From the NCBI RefSeq assembly GCF_001584145.1, contig NZ_CP013232.1, positions 2,914,001 to 2,978,000 of the forward strand: a stretch of DNA of 64,000 nucleotides. The letters run 5' to 3'. Positions 28,901 to 41,400 of the stretch are shown in pieces. Position 1 is the first letter of the stretch; each line of letters opens with the position of its first letter. The notes beneath the pieces are model-generated. The model worked only from the letters and a program-made list of their open reading frames with translations. It was not told the origin of the DNA and made no database searches. The stretch is from Collimonas fungivorans. GTDB lineage: Bacteria > Pseudomonadota > Gammaproteobacteria > Burkholderiales > Burkholderiaceae_D. The position numbers and the translations under genes are program-made.

Positions 28901-29482
28901 ATCGTCGGCGTCGGCATCGAAGCTTAACGTCTGGATTGCAAGGCTGGCCTGGCGCTGGACCAGCTGGACCGGCTCCTTCAAGCCTTCCCAATGTACCGCG
29001 GTACGCAAGATGTCGTGTCGGGCGATAACCTGGTTGAGCGCCTGCACGAAGCGGTCCAGCCTTTGCCTGCTGTCGAAGCTCAGCAGAGTGGGCAGTACAT
29101 AAGCGTCTCTTGCGCCTTGCAGGCGGTGGTGGAAGAGTATGCCCTCTTGCAGCGGCGCCAGCGGGTAGATGTCCTGGATATTGGCTGCGCCGCCCGGCGT
29201 GGCTTGCGCCAGCGCTTCGATTTGCGCCGGTTGCAGTTCCAGCAGCGGCAGCATGGCTGGGGTGATAAGTTGAGTCCCCACGGGGATGACGTAGCCCGCA
29301 GTATCCGTGGCCGCACGTTGCTGCAGCAGTGAGATGAGATCGCTCTTGTGGCTGCGCAGCGAAGCGATCAGGTCGCTGTCGGCCAGCAATTTCTGGTCGC
29401 CGACCACGGACAGCTTGTCGCCGTCGGCCCGCAAGGTGATGCCGATGGCATCTAGTGTATCCAGCAAATCTCGCGCGCTCAT
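25970..29482 (-). CDS. NRPS single-module protein, module 6 (docking-C-A-T), predicted serine
   Basis: A 1170-residue one-module synthetase. A TubC-like docking domain (1-55) precedes a C domain of the dual-type family (about 85-525). Its HHRLQGARD signature departs from HH[I/L]xxxxGD at two conserved places, although the HHHLVLDH core is intact. A6 (about 550-1045) gives the code DVWHISLVDK, matching serine (DVWHLSLIDK). The T domain has FFELGGHSL (about 1094). The protein ends in an acidic tail ETEEFRL, a likely short docking motif for the next protein. Both gene junctions are ATGA overlaps, which should keep subunit levels equal. Confidence 0.93.
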   Translation of the reverse strand: MSARDLLDTLDAIGITLRADGDKLSVVGDQKLLADSDLIASLRSHKSDLISLLQQRAATDTAGYVIPVGTQLITPAMLPLLELQPAQIEALAQATPGGAANIQDIYPLAPLQEGILFHHRLQGARDAYVLPTLLSFDSRQRLDRFVQALNQVIARHDILRTAVHWEGLKEPVQLVQRQASLAIQTLSFDADADDAMAQLLAHADPRRVRLDVRQAPMLRAYAIPDGTTQSWLLQLLHHHLVLDHTASQLLVQEIMLILQGRQAELLAAVPFRHFVAQARQGMGSAEHEAYFRRELGDVEQPTAPFGLLDVQGDGSNVRQARSRLEPALAQRLRQQAQAAGVSCASLFHLAWAKTLACLTGRDDVVFGTVLFGRLQGGAGAARAMGMFLNTLPLRVRLERLSVEQGLRQTHAALIELLRHEHASLTLVQRCSGLPANLPLFTSLLNYRYSHEGGADSTAMEGIQHLGGHDRTNYPFVLHVDDLGAGFDLCAEIDVSVSAPRICDFMQQVLRSLVQALEQAPYMPLQAIEAMPAAERHQLIHGFNRTATEYPRHLLLHQLFEQQVVRQPQAIAVRCEERCLSYAALNARANHLARRLRALGVGPDARVGIFLERSAAMVVALLATLKAGGAYVPLDPAYPDTRLEHMLRDCAPVTVLTEANLASRLPGRQARLLVPDTDPLNHKGDESNLVAAELGLTENHLAYVIYTSGSTGQPKGVMNEHRGIVNRIQWMQQAYRLDMHDVVLQKTPFSFDVSVWEFFWPLMAGAQLVMARPGGHKDPSYLSELIRGSGVTTLHFVPSMLQVFLNHDEAASACASVARVICSGEALPAPLARQFLAQLPHVGLHNLYGPTEAAVDVTAWTCIADEAASVPIGKPIANTRIYLLDQHMRPAPIGVAGELYIGGVQVARGYLNQPALSEQRFLADPFVEGGRIYKTGDLGRWRDDGTIDYLGRNDFQVKIRGFRIEPGEIDVQLATIAGVREAVVVAREDGLGSQRLVAYIVAEPDAGQLDPALLRARLGMSLPDYMLPAAYVLLDSLPLTANGKLDRQALPAPEGDAFNRQTYEAPAGEIELVLAQIWSELLGVERVGRHDSFFELGGHSLLAVQLLEHLRRRRWAIDIRALFAQPSLAAMAAAVAPSLMPGTPDISPARNTIPAQLAVLDSEQETEEFRL

Positions 29483-32400
29483 AGCACGATCTCCTCGAGT
29501 TGAATGGTGGCGCTGGCCAAATGGGCCAGGGTCGGCGCGTTGAAGATCATCTGCACATCGACCTGGAGCTGCTTTTCGCTCATGTTGTGGATCAGCTGGA
29601 TCGCCAGCGCCGAGTGGCCGCCGAGTTCGAAGAAATTGTCGTGGCGCCCGACCCGTTCGACCCCGAGCAGCTGGCCCCAGATCGTCGCCAGCGCCTGTTC
29701 CGTCGGACCGGCAGGCGCTTCGTAACCCTGCTGCGCCAGGCCCTGCCCGTCCGGCGCCGGCAAGGCCTGGCGGTCAAGCTTGCCGTTGGCGGTCAGCGGC
29801 AGCGCCGCCAGGCTCACGTAAGCTGCCGGCAGCATATAGTCCGGCAGCTGCTCGCTCAGTTGTGCGCGCAGTTCGCCAGGTGCCGGAGCGGCCATGGCGG
29901 AATCCGGCACCACGTATGCCACCAGCCGCTGGCCGCCGGGACTGTCCTCGCGCGCCGTCACGGCTGCCTCGCGCACGCCGGGCAGCAGCATCAGCCTGGC
30001 CTCGATCTCGCCCAGTTCGATGCGGAAACCGCGGATCTTGACCTGGAAGTCGTTGCGGCCGAGGTATTCGATCGTGCCGTCCTGCCGCCAGCGGCCCAGG
30101 TCGCCAGTCTTGTACATGCGCGCGGCGGCAGTGGCCGCGAACGGATCGTCGAGAAACCGTTCCGCCGTCAGTTGCGGCCGGTGCAAGTAACCGCGCGCCA
30201 CGCCGGCGCCGCCGATGTAGATTTCACCGGTCACGCCCAACGGCACCGGCTGACGGTATGGGTCCAGCAGGTAGATGCGGGCGTTCGGCATTACGCTGCC
30301 GATCTGCGGGATGTCGCCGGCGACCGCTCCGCAAGCAGCGTCGACGCTGCATTCGGTCGGTCCGTACATATTGAAGAAGCTAACGGTTTCTTCCCTGCCC
30401 AGGGTGCGCCAGGTCGCCGCATCGATCGCTTCGCCGCCCAGCAGCAACTTGCGCAGCGTATGTCCTCGTTCCTGAGGAAAACCGGCGCCCAGCATCATGC
30501 GCAGCTGCGACGGCGTGCATTCCATGGCATCGATGGCGTGTTTTTCGATGAAACCGAGCATTGCGTCTGCGCTGAGGCGAGTGTTTTCCGGAACGAGGAA
30601 AACCGTGCGCCCCATCGTCAGCTGGCCCCAGGCTTTGACAGCCATGTCGAAACCGAACGACGAATTCCAGGCAATGCGGCGGCAATCTGGCTGCAAGCCG
30701 TGGATGCGTTCTTCCAGCCCGCGCAGGAAAGTCAGCACGTTGCGGTGTTCCACCATCACGCCTTTGGGCGTGCCGGTGGAACCTGAAGTGTAGATGACGT
30801 AAGCCAGGTGCGAAGCGTCCAGTCCGGCCGCGCCGGGATCGGGATTGTGCGTCGGCGCCGCGGCCCAGGGCGATTGCTGCCACGCCGTGCCATCCAGCAA
30901 CAGCGCCGTGCAGCCTTGTGGCAGGCGCAGTCGGTCATGCAGCCGCGCCTGAGTCAGCAGCACGACCGGCGCACTGTCTTCCAGCATGTGCGCAAGGCGC
31001 TGGTCGGGATGGATCGGGTCCAGCGGCACATAAGCGCCGCCGGCCTTCAGCGTGGCGATCAGCGCTACCGCCAGGTCCAGGCTGCGCTCCAGGCACAAGG
31101 CGACGCGATCGTCGGGCCTTACGCCCAGGCTGCGCAAGTGGTGCGCCAGCTGGTTGGCGCGCTGGTTGAGTTCGCCATAGCTTAGTTGCCCACTCAGTTT
31201 CCCATCTTCATACACCAGCGCTATCGCATCGGGATGTTCCGCCGCTTGTTGTTCAAACAAGCCATGCACCAGTGCGCCGGCGGGATAGGCGCGCTGCTTA
31301 TCGTTGAATGTCTCCAGCAGCTGGCTGCGCTCGGCCGCGTCGAGCAGTGCGATCCGTTCGACCGGCTGGCTATCGTCGGCGGCCATGGCGCGCAGCATCG
31401 CTTGCAGGTAACCCCAGTGGCGCTGCACCGTGGCCTGGTCGAACAGAGCGCTTGCGTAATTGAACTGGCCGACGATGCGATCGCCGGCTTGCTCCAGGTC
31501 CAGCGACAGATCGAATTGCGCACTGCCGGCGCCGCTGCCGACGCTTTCGAAGCTCAATCCTTCCAGCTCAAGGCGCGTCTCGGGCGTGTTCTGCCATGCC
31601 AGCCGGACCTGGTAGATGGGGTTGTAGGCCATCGAACGCACCGGATTAATCGCTTCCACTACCTGTTCGAACGGCACATCGCGATGGTTTTGCGCCTGCA
31701 AGGAAACCTGCCTGGCCTGCGCCAGCAGCTGACGCACATCGGACTGCCGGTCGAGCTTGAAGCTAAGCGCCTGGGCGTTGACGAAAAAACCGATCAACGG
31801 TTCCAGTTCGGTCCGGTAGCGGCCAGCCACCGAACTGCCGATCACCACCTGCGCCTGCCCACTGAGTCGCCCCAGCACTGCCGCCCAGGCCGCCAGCACG
31901 GTCATGTACAAGGTGACGCCATGGCGCCGGGCCAGCACTTTCAGGCCGCGGCTGAGTTCTTCGTCCAGGGCTACATCGATGGACGCGCCGCGATAGTCCT
32001 GGATATCCGGCCGCGGCCGGTCCGTCGGCAGGCTGATCAGCCCGGGAGCGCCATGCAGCTGCCCTGTCCAGTATTGCAGCTGTTGTTGCAGCAGCGGTCC
32101 TTGCAGCCACTGCCGTTGCCATGCCGCGTAGTCGGCATACTGGATGGCCAGCGGCGGCAGCGGATCGGCTGCACCATGGCGCATGGCTCGGTACAGCGCA
32201 GAAAATTCCCGCGCCAGCACGCTCAGGGACCAGCCATCGGAAATGATATGGTGCATGGTCAGCAACAGCACGTGATCGTCGTCGCCCAGGCGCAGCAGGC
32301 GGCCGCGGATCAGCGGGCCGCGCGCCAGGTCAAACGGCTCGACCGCTTCCTGCCGGTAAATCCGCTTCAGCTCGTCCGGGCCGGCGCCGGAAAAATCCCT

Positions 32401-35400
32401 TTGCGAAAGTGCAAAACCGCTTGGCGCATCGATCACCTGGCAGGGTTGTCCATCGACGCTGACAAAACGGGTCCGCAGTATTTCGTGCCGTTCGACGATG
32501 CGATCCATGGCAGCCTGCAGCGCCTTCCGGTCCAGCGCGCCGCGTAGCCGCAATGCGCCGGGGATATGGTAGGCGGGACCGGCCTGCGCATCGATCTGGG
32601 TGACATACCACAAGCGTTGCTGGGCATGGGACAGCGGCATGGGCCTGGAACGATCCGTCGCTGTGATGGCGCTCAAGGTGCTCCGCCCTGCCGCGGCGAC
32701 GTCACGCGCCAGCTCTGCCAGTTGCGGATGCGCAAACAGCGCGGCCAGCGGCAATTCAATCTCCAGGCGCTGACGCAATTGCGAGATCATGCGCACTGCC
32801 AGCAGCGAATGGCCGCCCAGTTCAAAAAAACTGTCCTGGCGGCCGACGCTTTCGACGCCAAGCAGGCCTGACCAGATTTGCGCCAGAATCTGTTCTATCT
32901 CGCCTAACGGTTCCTCGTAGACACGGCGGATGAAGGCATCGCCTTCCGGCGCCGGCAGCGCCCTGCGGTCCAACTTGCCGTTCGGCGCCAGCGGCAACAT
33001 CTCCAGCGGCACATAAGCCGCCGGCAGCATATAGTCCGGCAACTGCGCGCTCAGCAAGGCTCGCAGCTGGGCCGGGTCGGGCCTCGATGCGCCTGTCGCG
33101 GCGACCAGGTAAGCCACCAGCCGCTGCTCGCCCGGCCGGTCCTCGCGGGCGATCACCACCGCTTCGCGTATGCCGGCGATGCGCGACAATTGCGCCTCGA
33201 TTTCACCCAGTTCGATGCGGAAACCGCGGATCTTGACCTGGAAGTCGGTGCGGCCGAGGAATTCGATAGTGCCGTCTGCGCGCCAGCGCCCCAGGTCGCC
33301 GCTCTTGTACATGCGCGCTGCCGGCTTGCCCGCGAACGGATCGCGGACGAAACGTTCATTCGTCAGCTGTGGACGATGCAAATAACCCCGTGCGACGCCG
33401 GCGCCGCCGATACAGATTTCACCAGCCACGCCGATAGGCACTGGCTGGCCGTGCGCATCCAGCAGATAGATGCGGACGCCGGGCAACGGCCGCCCGATAC
33501 TGGCGACGCCGTCCAGCGGTCCGCACCGCGCGACAGTTGCATTGATCGTGGTTTCCGTCGGGCCGTAGGCATTGTTCAGCGCCGGGCGATGGCCTTCACG
33601 CAGCCACCACGCCGCGATTGCAGCCGCGCTTGCGGCATCGCCGCCAATGACAATCTGGCGCAGCTGCGGCGGAATGGCAACGTCGGTTTCCTGCGCCAGG
33701 CGCTGCCAGAACAACGTCGGCAGGTTGGCGACGGTCAGCCTGTGGTCCGCGCACAGCTGGCACCAGCGTTGCGGATCGGTGATCCAGGCATCGCTGCGCA
33801 GCACCAGTGTGGCGCCGTGCAACAAGGCGCCGAAGATTTCTTCCGCGGCGACGTCGAAACTCAGCGCGGAGAATTGCAACACCCGGTCATCCGGCTGGAA
33901 TGCATAGAGGCTGTTCAGGGCCGCCGCCTGATGGCTGAGCTGACGATGTTCCACCATCACGCCCTTGGGGACGCCGGTGGAGCCGGAAGTGTAGATAACG
34001 TAAGCCAGATGCGCAGGATTCAGTGCGATCTCGGCCGGATCGGGATTGTGCATCGGGCATGCCGCCCAGGGTGAATGTTCCCATGGCGTTTCGTCTATCG
34101 CCACGGTTGGCGTGCCCGGCGGCAGCCGTCCGCGCAAGCTGGCCTGAGTCAGCAGCGCGGCCGGCGCGCTGTCCTCCAGCATCTGGGCCAGGCGCTGGCG
34201 GGGATGGACCGGGTCCAGCGGCACATAGGCGGCGCCGGCTTTGAGCGTGGCGATCACGGCCACTACCATGTCGATGCCGCGTTCCAGGCACAGAGCGACG
34301 CGGTCGTCGGGCCGCACGCCTAGCTGGCGCAGGTAGTGCGCCAATTGGTTGGCGCGCCGGTTGAGCGCGCCATAGCTCAGTTTCCGGCCCTCGTGTTCCA
34401 GCGCGACCGCCTCCGGATGCCGGGCTGCCTGCTGCTCGAACAGCGCATGCACCAGGGTGTTGGTGGAATCATTGAGATCGGAATTGTTGAAGTCATGCAG
34501 CAGTCGCCTGCGTTCAGCTTCGCCGAGCAGTGCAATCCCGCCGACAGCCTGCTCGTCGTCCGCAACCATGCCGCGCAATATCGCCTGCAGGTAATCCCAG
34601 TGACGCCGCACCGTGGCCGGATCGAACAAGGCAGTGGCATAGTTCAGCTTGCCGGCGATGTGGCCGCCGACCTCTTCCAGGTCCAGCGCCAGGTCGAATT
34701 GCGCGCTGCCAGGCAGGCTCTCCACGCGCTCCACCGACAGGTCTGCCAAGGCAAGCTTCACCTGTGGCGTGTTATGCCAGGTCAGCATCAGCTGGAACAG
34801 CGGATGATGGGCCATCGAACGTACGGGATTGAGCACCTCCACTATTTGTTCGAACGGCACGTCCTGGAACTGTTGTGCCCGCAACGCCGTTTTCCTGGCC
34901 TGCGCCAGCAACTCTTTGACAGTGGGCGCTTGGTCCAGGTCGAACTTGAGTGCTTGCGTATTGATGAAAAAACCGATCAGCGATTCCGCCTCGGCCCGGC
35001 TGCGGCCGGCATGGGAACTGCCGAGCACGACTTGCGGCTGTCCGCTCAGCCGCGCCACCAGAGCCGCCCAGGCCGCCAGCACAGTCATGTACAAGGTTGC
35101 GCCATGCCTGCGGCCGAGTTCCTTTAATGCCTGGCTTAGTCCGGCGTCCAGCGCAACCTCGATGCTGGCGCCATGGTAGTCCTGCAGCGCCGGGCGCGGG
35201 CGATCGGTGGGCAGGCTCACCAGTTCGGGAGCGCCGCGCAGCTGTTCCGCCAGTGCGCCAAGCTGCTGTTGCAGCAGCGGCCCTTGCAGCCATCGGCGCT
35301 GCCAGGCTGCATAGTCGGCATACTGGATCGCCAGCGGCGGCAACGGATCCGGCTGGCCGTCGCGCATGGCGCTGTACAAGGCCGACAGCTCATGCATCAG

Positions 35401-38400
35401 CAGGCTCAGCGACCAGCCATCCGAGATGATGTGATGCATGACTACCAGCAGCACATGATCGTCGGCGCCCAGGCGCAGCAGGCGGCCGCGGATCAGCGGC
35501 CCTGCAGCCAGGTCGAAAGGTTCGGCTGCCGCCTGTTTGCAAAGGTTTTCCAGTGCGTGCGGGGCAAGGCCTTCGGCATCCTGCTGTGCCAGCAAGAATC
35601 CGCGTGCGGGAGTGATCAGCTGAGACGGCTGGCCGTCGGTGCTGACAAAACAAGTGCGTAACGCTTCATGTCGTTCGATAATCCGGTCCAGGGCGGCCTT
35701 CAGCGCCGGCTGGTCAAGCACTCCGCGCAAGCGCAGGGCCCCGGGGATGTGATAGGCAGCACTGGCTTGGGAATCGACGCCGGCAATGAACCACAACCGC
35801 TGCTGGGCGCAGGAAAGCGGCAGCGGGCCGGAGCGATCGGCCGGCATGATGTCGCTCAGGGTGTTCTGGCCTGCTTCGGCCACCTCCAGCGCCAGTTCGG
35901 CCAGCTGCGGATGTGCGAATAGGACGGCCAAAGGCAGTTCGATATCCAGCCGCTGGCGCAGCTGCGAGATGAGGCGGATAGCCAGCAGCGAATGTCCGCC
36001 CAGTTCGAAGAAATGGTCATGGCGGCCGATACGTTCAACGCCGAGCAGCTCCGACCAGATCTGAGCCAGCGCCTGTTCGATCTCGCCCTGCGGCGCCTCG
36101 TAGGCGCGCTGGATGAAAGCGTCTCCTTCCGGCGCCGGCAGCGCCTTGCGGTCAAGTTTGCCGTTAGGCGTCAGCGGCAACGATGCCAGCATCACATACG
36201 CTGCCGGCACCATGTATTCCGGCAGCTGCGCCTTGAGTTGTTCACGCAGTTCGGCCGGATCGAGAGGCGACACACCCGGCTCAGCCACCAGGTAGGCCAC
36301 CAGGCGCTTGTCGCCCGGACTGTCTTCCCGAGCAATCACCACTGTTTCGCGTATACCTTCGATGCGCGACAGCTGTGCTTCGATCTCGCCCAATTCAATG
36401 CGGAAACCGCGGATCTTGACCTGAAAGTCGTTACGGCCAAGGTACTCAATCGAGCCGTCCTCCCGCCAGAGGCCCAGGTCGCCAGTCTTGTACAACCGCT
36501 CTCCCGCAACGAATGAATTGTCGATAAATCGCTCCGCCGTCAGTTCAGGCTGCTGCAAATAACCTCGGGCTACTTGCACGCCGCCGATATATATTTCGCC
36601 CGCGAGACCCAGCGGCACCGGCTGGCGGTGTGCATCGAGCAGGTAAATCCGGCTGTTGCCTATCGGACGCCCGATAGGCGGCAGGTCTTCCCATGCCTCG
36701 GCCGGTCCTTCCAGAATATGCGCGCTGACCACGTGGCTCTCGGTGGGTCCGTAGTGGTTGTGCAATCTTGCCTGTCCGTGCCTGGCGAACATGCGCCGGA
36801 TCGCCGGCGTGATCCGCAACTGCTCGCCGGCCGTGATCAGGTCTTGCAGCATTGGCAACGGCTCGACGCGCTGCGACCACAATTCACTGAGGTTATTGAG
36901 CGCAATGTAAGGCAGGAACATCCTTTCGATCGACTCTGCGCCTAGCCAGTCCGCCAGCGCCGGCAGGTCTTGCCGCAACGCCTCATGCAGCAGCACCAGG
37001 GTGCCGCCGCTGGTCAAGGTCGAGAAGATTTCCTGGAACGCGACGTCGAAACCGAGCGCCGCGAACTGCAGGGTCCGCGCCGGTTCCGGCAGCACGCTGC
37101 GCTGCCAGCCCAGCAGATTCACCAGGGCATGGTGCGGCATGGCCACGCCCTTGGGCATGCCGGTGGAACCCGAGGTGTAGATCACGTAGGCAAGATGCCC
37201 GGGTTGAAGTCCCAGTTCGTCTGGATGCAAATTGGCAACCGAGGCATTTGCCCACGCCGGATCCTCTTCATCCAGCGCGATTGCCGTTGCATTTATTCGA
37301 TCCAGCAGCGACTTCTGGGCCAGCACCACCACCGGTTCGCTATCCTGCAGCATCTGCGCCAGGCGCTCATCCGGGTAACTCGGGTCCAGCGGCACGTAGG
37401 CGCCGCCAGCCTTGAGCGTCGCTACGATCGCCACCACCATCGCCAGGCTGCGTTCGGCGCAGATCGCCACGCGTGTATCGGGACCAACGCCGAGGCCGCG
37501 CAGATGGCGCGCCAGCCGGTTGGCTTGTTCATTGAGCGCACGGTAAGTCAGCTGTTCGCCATCCAGTTCCAGCGCGATCCGTTCCGGATGCGCGGCTGCC
37601 TGCTGCTCGAATCCTTCGTGCACCAGCGCCGGCAAGTTGTATGTATGGCGGGTATTATTGAAACCGTGCAGTACCAGCTCACGTTCCGCCGCCGGCATCG
37701 CGCCGATGGCATGCAGCGGCGTCTGCGGCGCCTGTTCCAGGGCAAACGCCAGTTCTTCCAGCGTCTGCTGCATGAACAGGGCGATGCGCTGCGCCGACAC
37801 CGATTCATCGACCTGGACCGTCAGTTCAAAATCACGGCCGGAATCATCGACATACAAGCCGAAGGGATAGTTGGTACGGTCGCGGACGCCGAGGAAGCGG
37901 ACGCCTTCGAGGATCTCCATTTCGCCGGTGCTGGAAACGTGACTATGGCGATAGTTCAGCAAGGCCGAGAACAGCGGTGTATTGGCCGGCAGGCCGCTGC
38001 AGCGCTGGGCCAGCGCCAGAGAAGCGTGTTCGTGGTGCAGCAGCCCGGTCAACGCGGCATGTACTTGCTGCAAACCTTCCTCGACACCAAGTTCTCCCAG
38101 TTTCACGCGCAACGGCAAGGTGTTGATGAACAAGCCAACGGCGCGATCGGCGCCTGCGCCGCCCTGCATGCGGCCGAACAGCACTGTGCCGAACACCACG
38201 TCGTCGCGGCCCGCGCACCTGGCCAGAACTTGCGCCCAGGCCAGATGGAACAGGCTGGCTGCACTCAGGCCACGCGTTTTAACCTGTTTGCGTAGCCGCA
38301 GCGCCAACTCGAAAGGCAGGATCAGCCTGGTCTCTGTAATCCGCGAACCGTCGCCCTGCACATCCAGCAAGCCGAACGGCGCCGTCGGTTCATCGACGTC

Positions 38401-41400
38401 CGCCAGCATCTGCCGGAAAAAAACCTCGTGCTCGGCTTCGCTTACGCCCAACCGTGCTTGCGCCACGAAATTGCGGAATGGCACAGGCGCAGGAAGTTCT
38501 GCCTGCCGCCCCTGCTGTATCAATGCGACCTCTTGCAGCAACAGCTCCAGGGTGGTGTGGTCCATCACCAGGTGGTGATACCGCAGTTGCAGCAGCCAGC
38601 GCTGTCCAGGCGCATCGCAGGTGGCAAAACCCTGCAACATGGGTGCGCTGCGCACATCGAGCCGGAAACGGCGGGCATCGGCATGCTGCTGCAGCTGGGA
38701 CTGTATCTCGCCCTGCTCCACTTCCAGCGCCAGCACCTGGACTGACAGCGCGGCATGGCGCCAGACGACTTGCAGCGGCTGGTCCAGCCCCTCCCACAGC
38801 ACCGCCGTACGCAGGATGTCATGACGCGCGATGACGGCATTGAGTGCATCTGTAAAACGATCGAGCCGATCCTTGCTGTCGAAACCCAGCAAGGTAGGCA
38901 GGACATAAGCATCGCCCTCGATCTGCAGCAGATGGTGAAACAGGATGCCTTCCTGCAACGGCGCCAGCGGGTAGATGTCCTGGATATTGGCAGCGCCGCC
39001 CGGCGTAGCCTGCACGATCCGCGCGATATGCGTTTCATTCAATGCGGCCAGCGGCAGCATTGCTGGCCTGATGGCCGTTGCGCCTGGCGGGATGGCATTG
39101 GCAGGCGGTACGACTTCGCGTTTGCCCAGGCTGGCGGCGCGCCGGATGGCTGTCGCCAGGGCCGACAATTGAGGCTGGGCGAACAGGGAACGGATATCGA
39201 TGAACCAGTCGCGCCGGCGCAATTGCTCGACCAACCGTATGGCCAGCAGCGAATGTCCGCCCAGTTCGAAGAAATGGTCATGACGGCCGATCCGTTCAAC
39301 GCCAAGCAGCTCCGACCAGATCTGGGCCAGCGCCTGTTCGATCTCGCCCTGCGGCGCCTCGTAAGCACGCTGGATGAAAGCGTCTCCTTCCGGCGCCGGC
39401 AGCGCCTTGCGGTCAAGTTTGCCGTTAGGCGTCAGCGGCAAGGATGCCAGCATCACATATGCTGCCGGCACCATGTATTCGGGTAATTGTGCCTTGAGTT
39501 GTTCACGCAGTTCGGCCGGATCAGGATGGGATGTGCCCGGCTCAGTCACCAGGTAGGCCACCAGGCGCTTATCGCCTGGACTGTCTTCCCGTGCAATTAC
39601 CACTGTTTCGCGTACACCTTCGATGCGCGACAACTGCGCTTCGATCTCACCGAGCTCAATGCGGAAACCGCGTATCTTGACCTGGAAGTCGTTGCGGCCG
39701 AGATATTCAATCGCCCCGTCCTCGCGCCAGCGCCCCAGGTCGCCGGTCTTGTACAGCCGTTCGCCCGCAACGAACGGATTGTCGATAAAACGCTCCGCCG
39801 TCAGTTCAGGCTGCTGCAAATAACCTCGGGCTACTTGCACGCCGCCGATATATATTTCGCCCGCGAGACCCAGCGGCACCGGCTGGCGGTGTGCATCGAG
39901 CAGATAAATCCGGCTGTTGCCGATGGGACGCCCGATAGGCGGCAGGTCTTCCCATGCCTCGGCCGGCCCCTCCAGCACATGCGCGCTGACCACGTGGCTT
40001 TCTGTCGGTCCGTAATGATTATGCAATCTTGCCTGTCCGTGCCTGGCGAACATGCGCCGGATCGCCGGCGTGATCCGCAACTGCTCGCCCGCCGTGATCA
40101 GGTCTTGCAACATCGGCAACGGCTCGGCGCGCTGCGACCACAATTCACTGAGGTTATTGAGTGCAATGTAAGGCAGGAACATCCTTTCGATCGACTCTGC
40201 GCCTAGCCAGTCCGCCAGCGCCGGCAGGTCTTGCCGCAACGCCTCATGCAGCAGCACCAGGGTGCCGCCGCTGGTCAAGGTCGAGAAGATTTCCTGGAAC
40301 GCGACGTCGAAACCGAGCGCCGCGAACTGCAAGGTGCGCGCCGGTTCCGGCAGCACGCTGCGCTGCCAGCCCAGCAGATTCACCAGGGCATGGTGCGGCA
40401 TGGCCACGCCCTTGGGCGTGCCGGTGGAACCCGAGGTGTAGATCACATAGGCAAGATGCCCGGGTTGAAGTCCCAGTTCGTCTGGATGCAAATTGGCAAC
40501 CGAGGCATTTGCCCACGCCGGATCCTCTTCATCCAGCGCGATTGCCGTTGCATTTATTCGATCCAGCAGCGACTTCTGGGCCAGCACCACCACCGGTTCG
40601 CTATCCTGCAGCATCTGCGCCAGGCGCTCATCCGGGTAACTCGTGTCCAGCGGCACGTAGGCGCCGCCAGCCTTGAGCGTGGCCACGATCGCCACCACCA
40701 TCGCCAGGCTGCGTTCGGCGCAGATCGCCACACGCGTATCGGGACCGACGCCGAGGCCGCGCAGATGGCGCGCCAATCGGTTGGCTTGTGCATTGAGCGC
40801 ACGGTAAGTCAGCTGTTCGCCGTCCAGTTCCAGCGCGATCCGTTCCGGATGCGCGGCTGCCTGCTGCTCGAATCCCTCGTGCACCAGCGCCGGCAAACTG
40901 TATGTATGGCGGGTATTATTGAAACCGTGCAGTACCAGCTCACGTTCCGCCGCCGGCATCGCGCCGATGACATGCAGCGGCGTCTGCGGCGCCTGTTCCA
41001 GGGCAAACGCCAGTTCTTCCAGCGTCTGCTGCATGAACAAGGCGATGCGCTGCGCCGACACCGAATTGTGTATCTCTGCTGTCAGTACAAAGCCGGCGCC
41101 AAGATCGTCGACATAGAGACTGAAAGGATAGCTGGTAAGGTCACGCCCTCCCAGGTATTCCATGCCTTCCGCGATTTCCATCCGCTCAAGGCCCTGTGCC
41201 TGGCTGTGACGGTAGTTCAGCAGCGCCGAGAACAGCGGCGTATTGGCCGGCAGGCCGCTGCAGCGCTGGGCCAGCGCCAGAGAAGCGTGTTCGTGGTGCA
41301 GCAGTCCGGTCAACGCCGCATGCACCTGCTGCAAACCTTCCCCGACGCCAAGTTCTCCCAGTTTCACGCGCAGCGGCAAGGTGTTGATGAACATGCCCAT

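Noticed and set aside
36500..41000. Repeats between NRPS modules read as mobile elements
   Set aside because: They are in-frame coding duplications with no terminal inverted repeats, target duplications or transposase.
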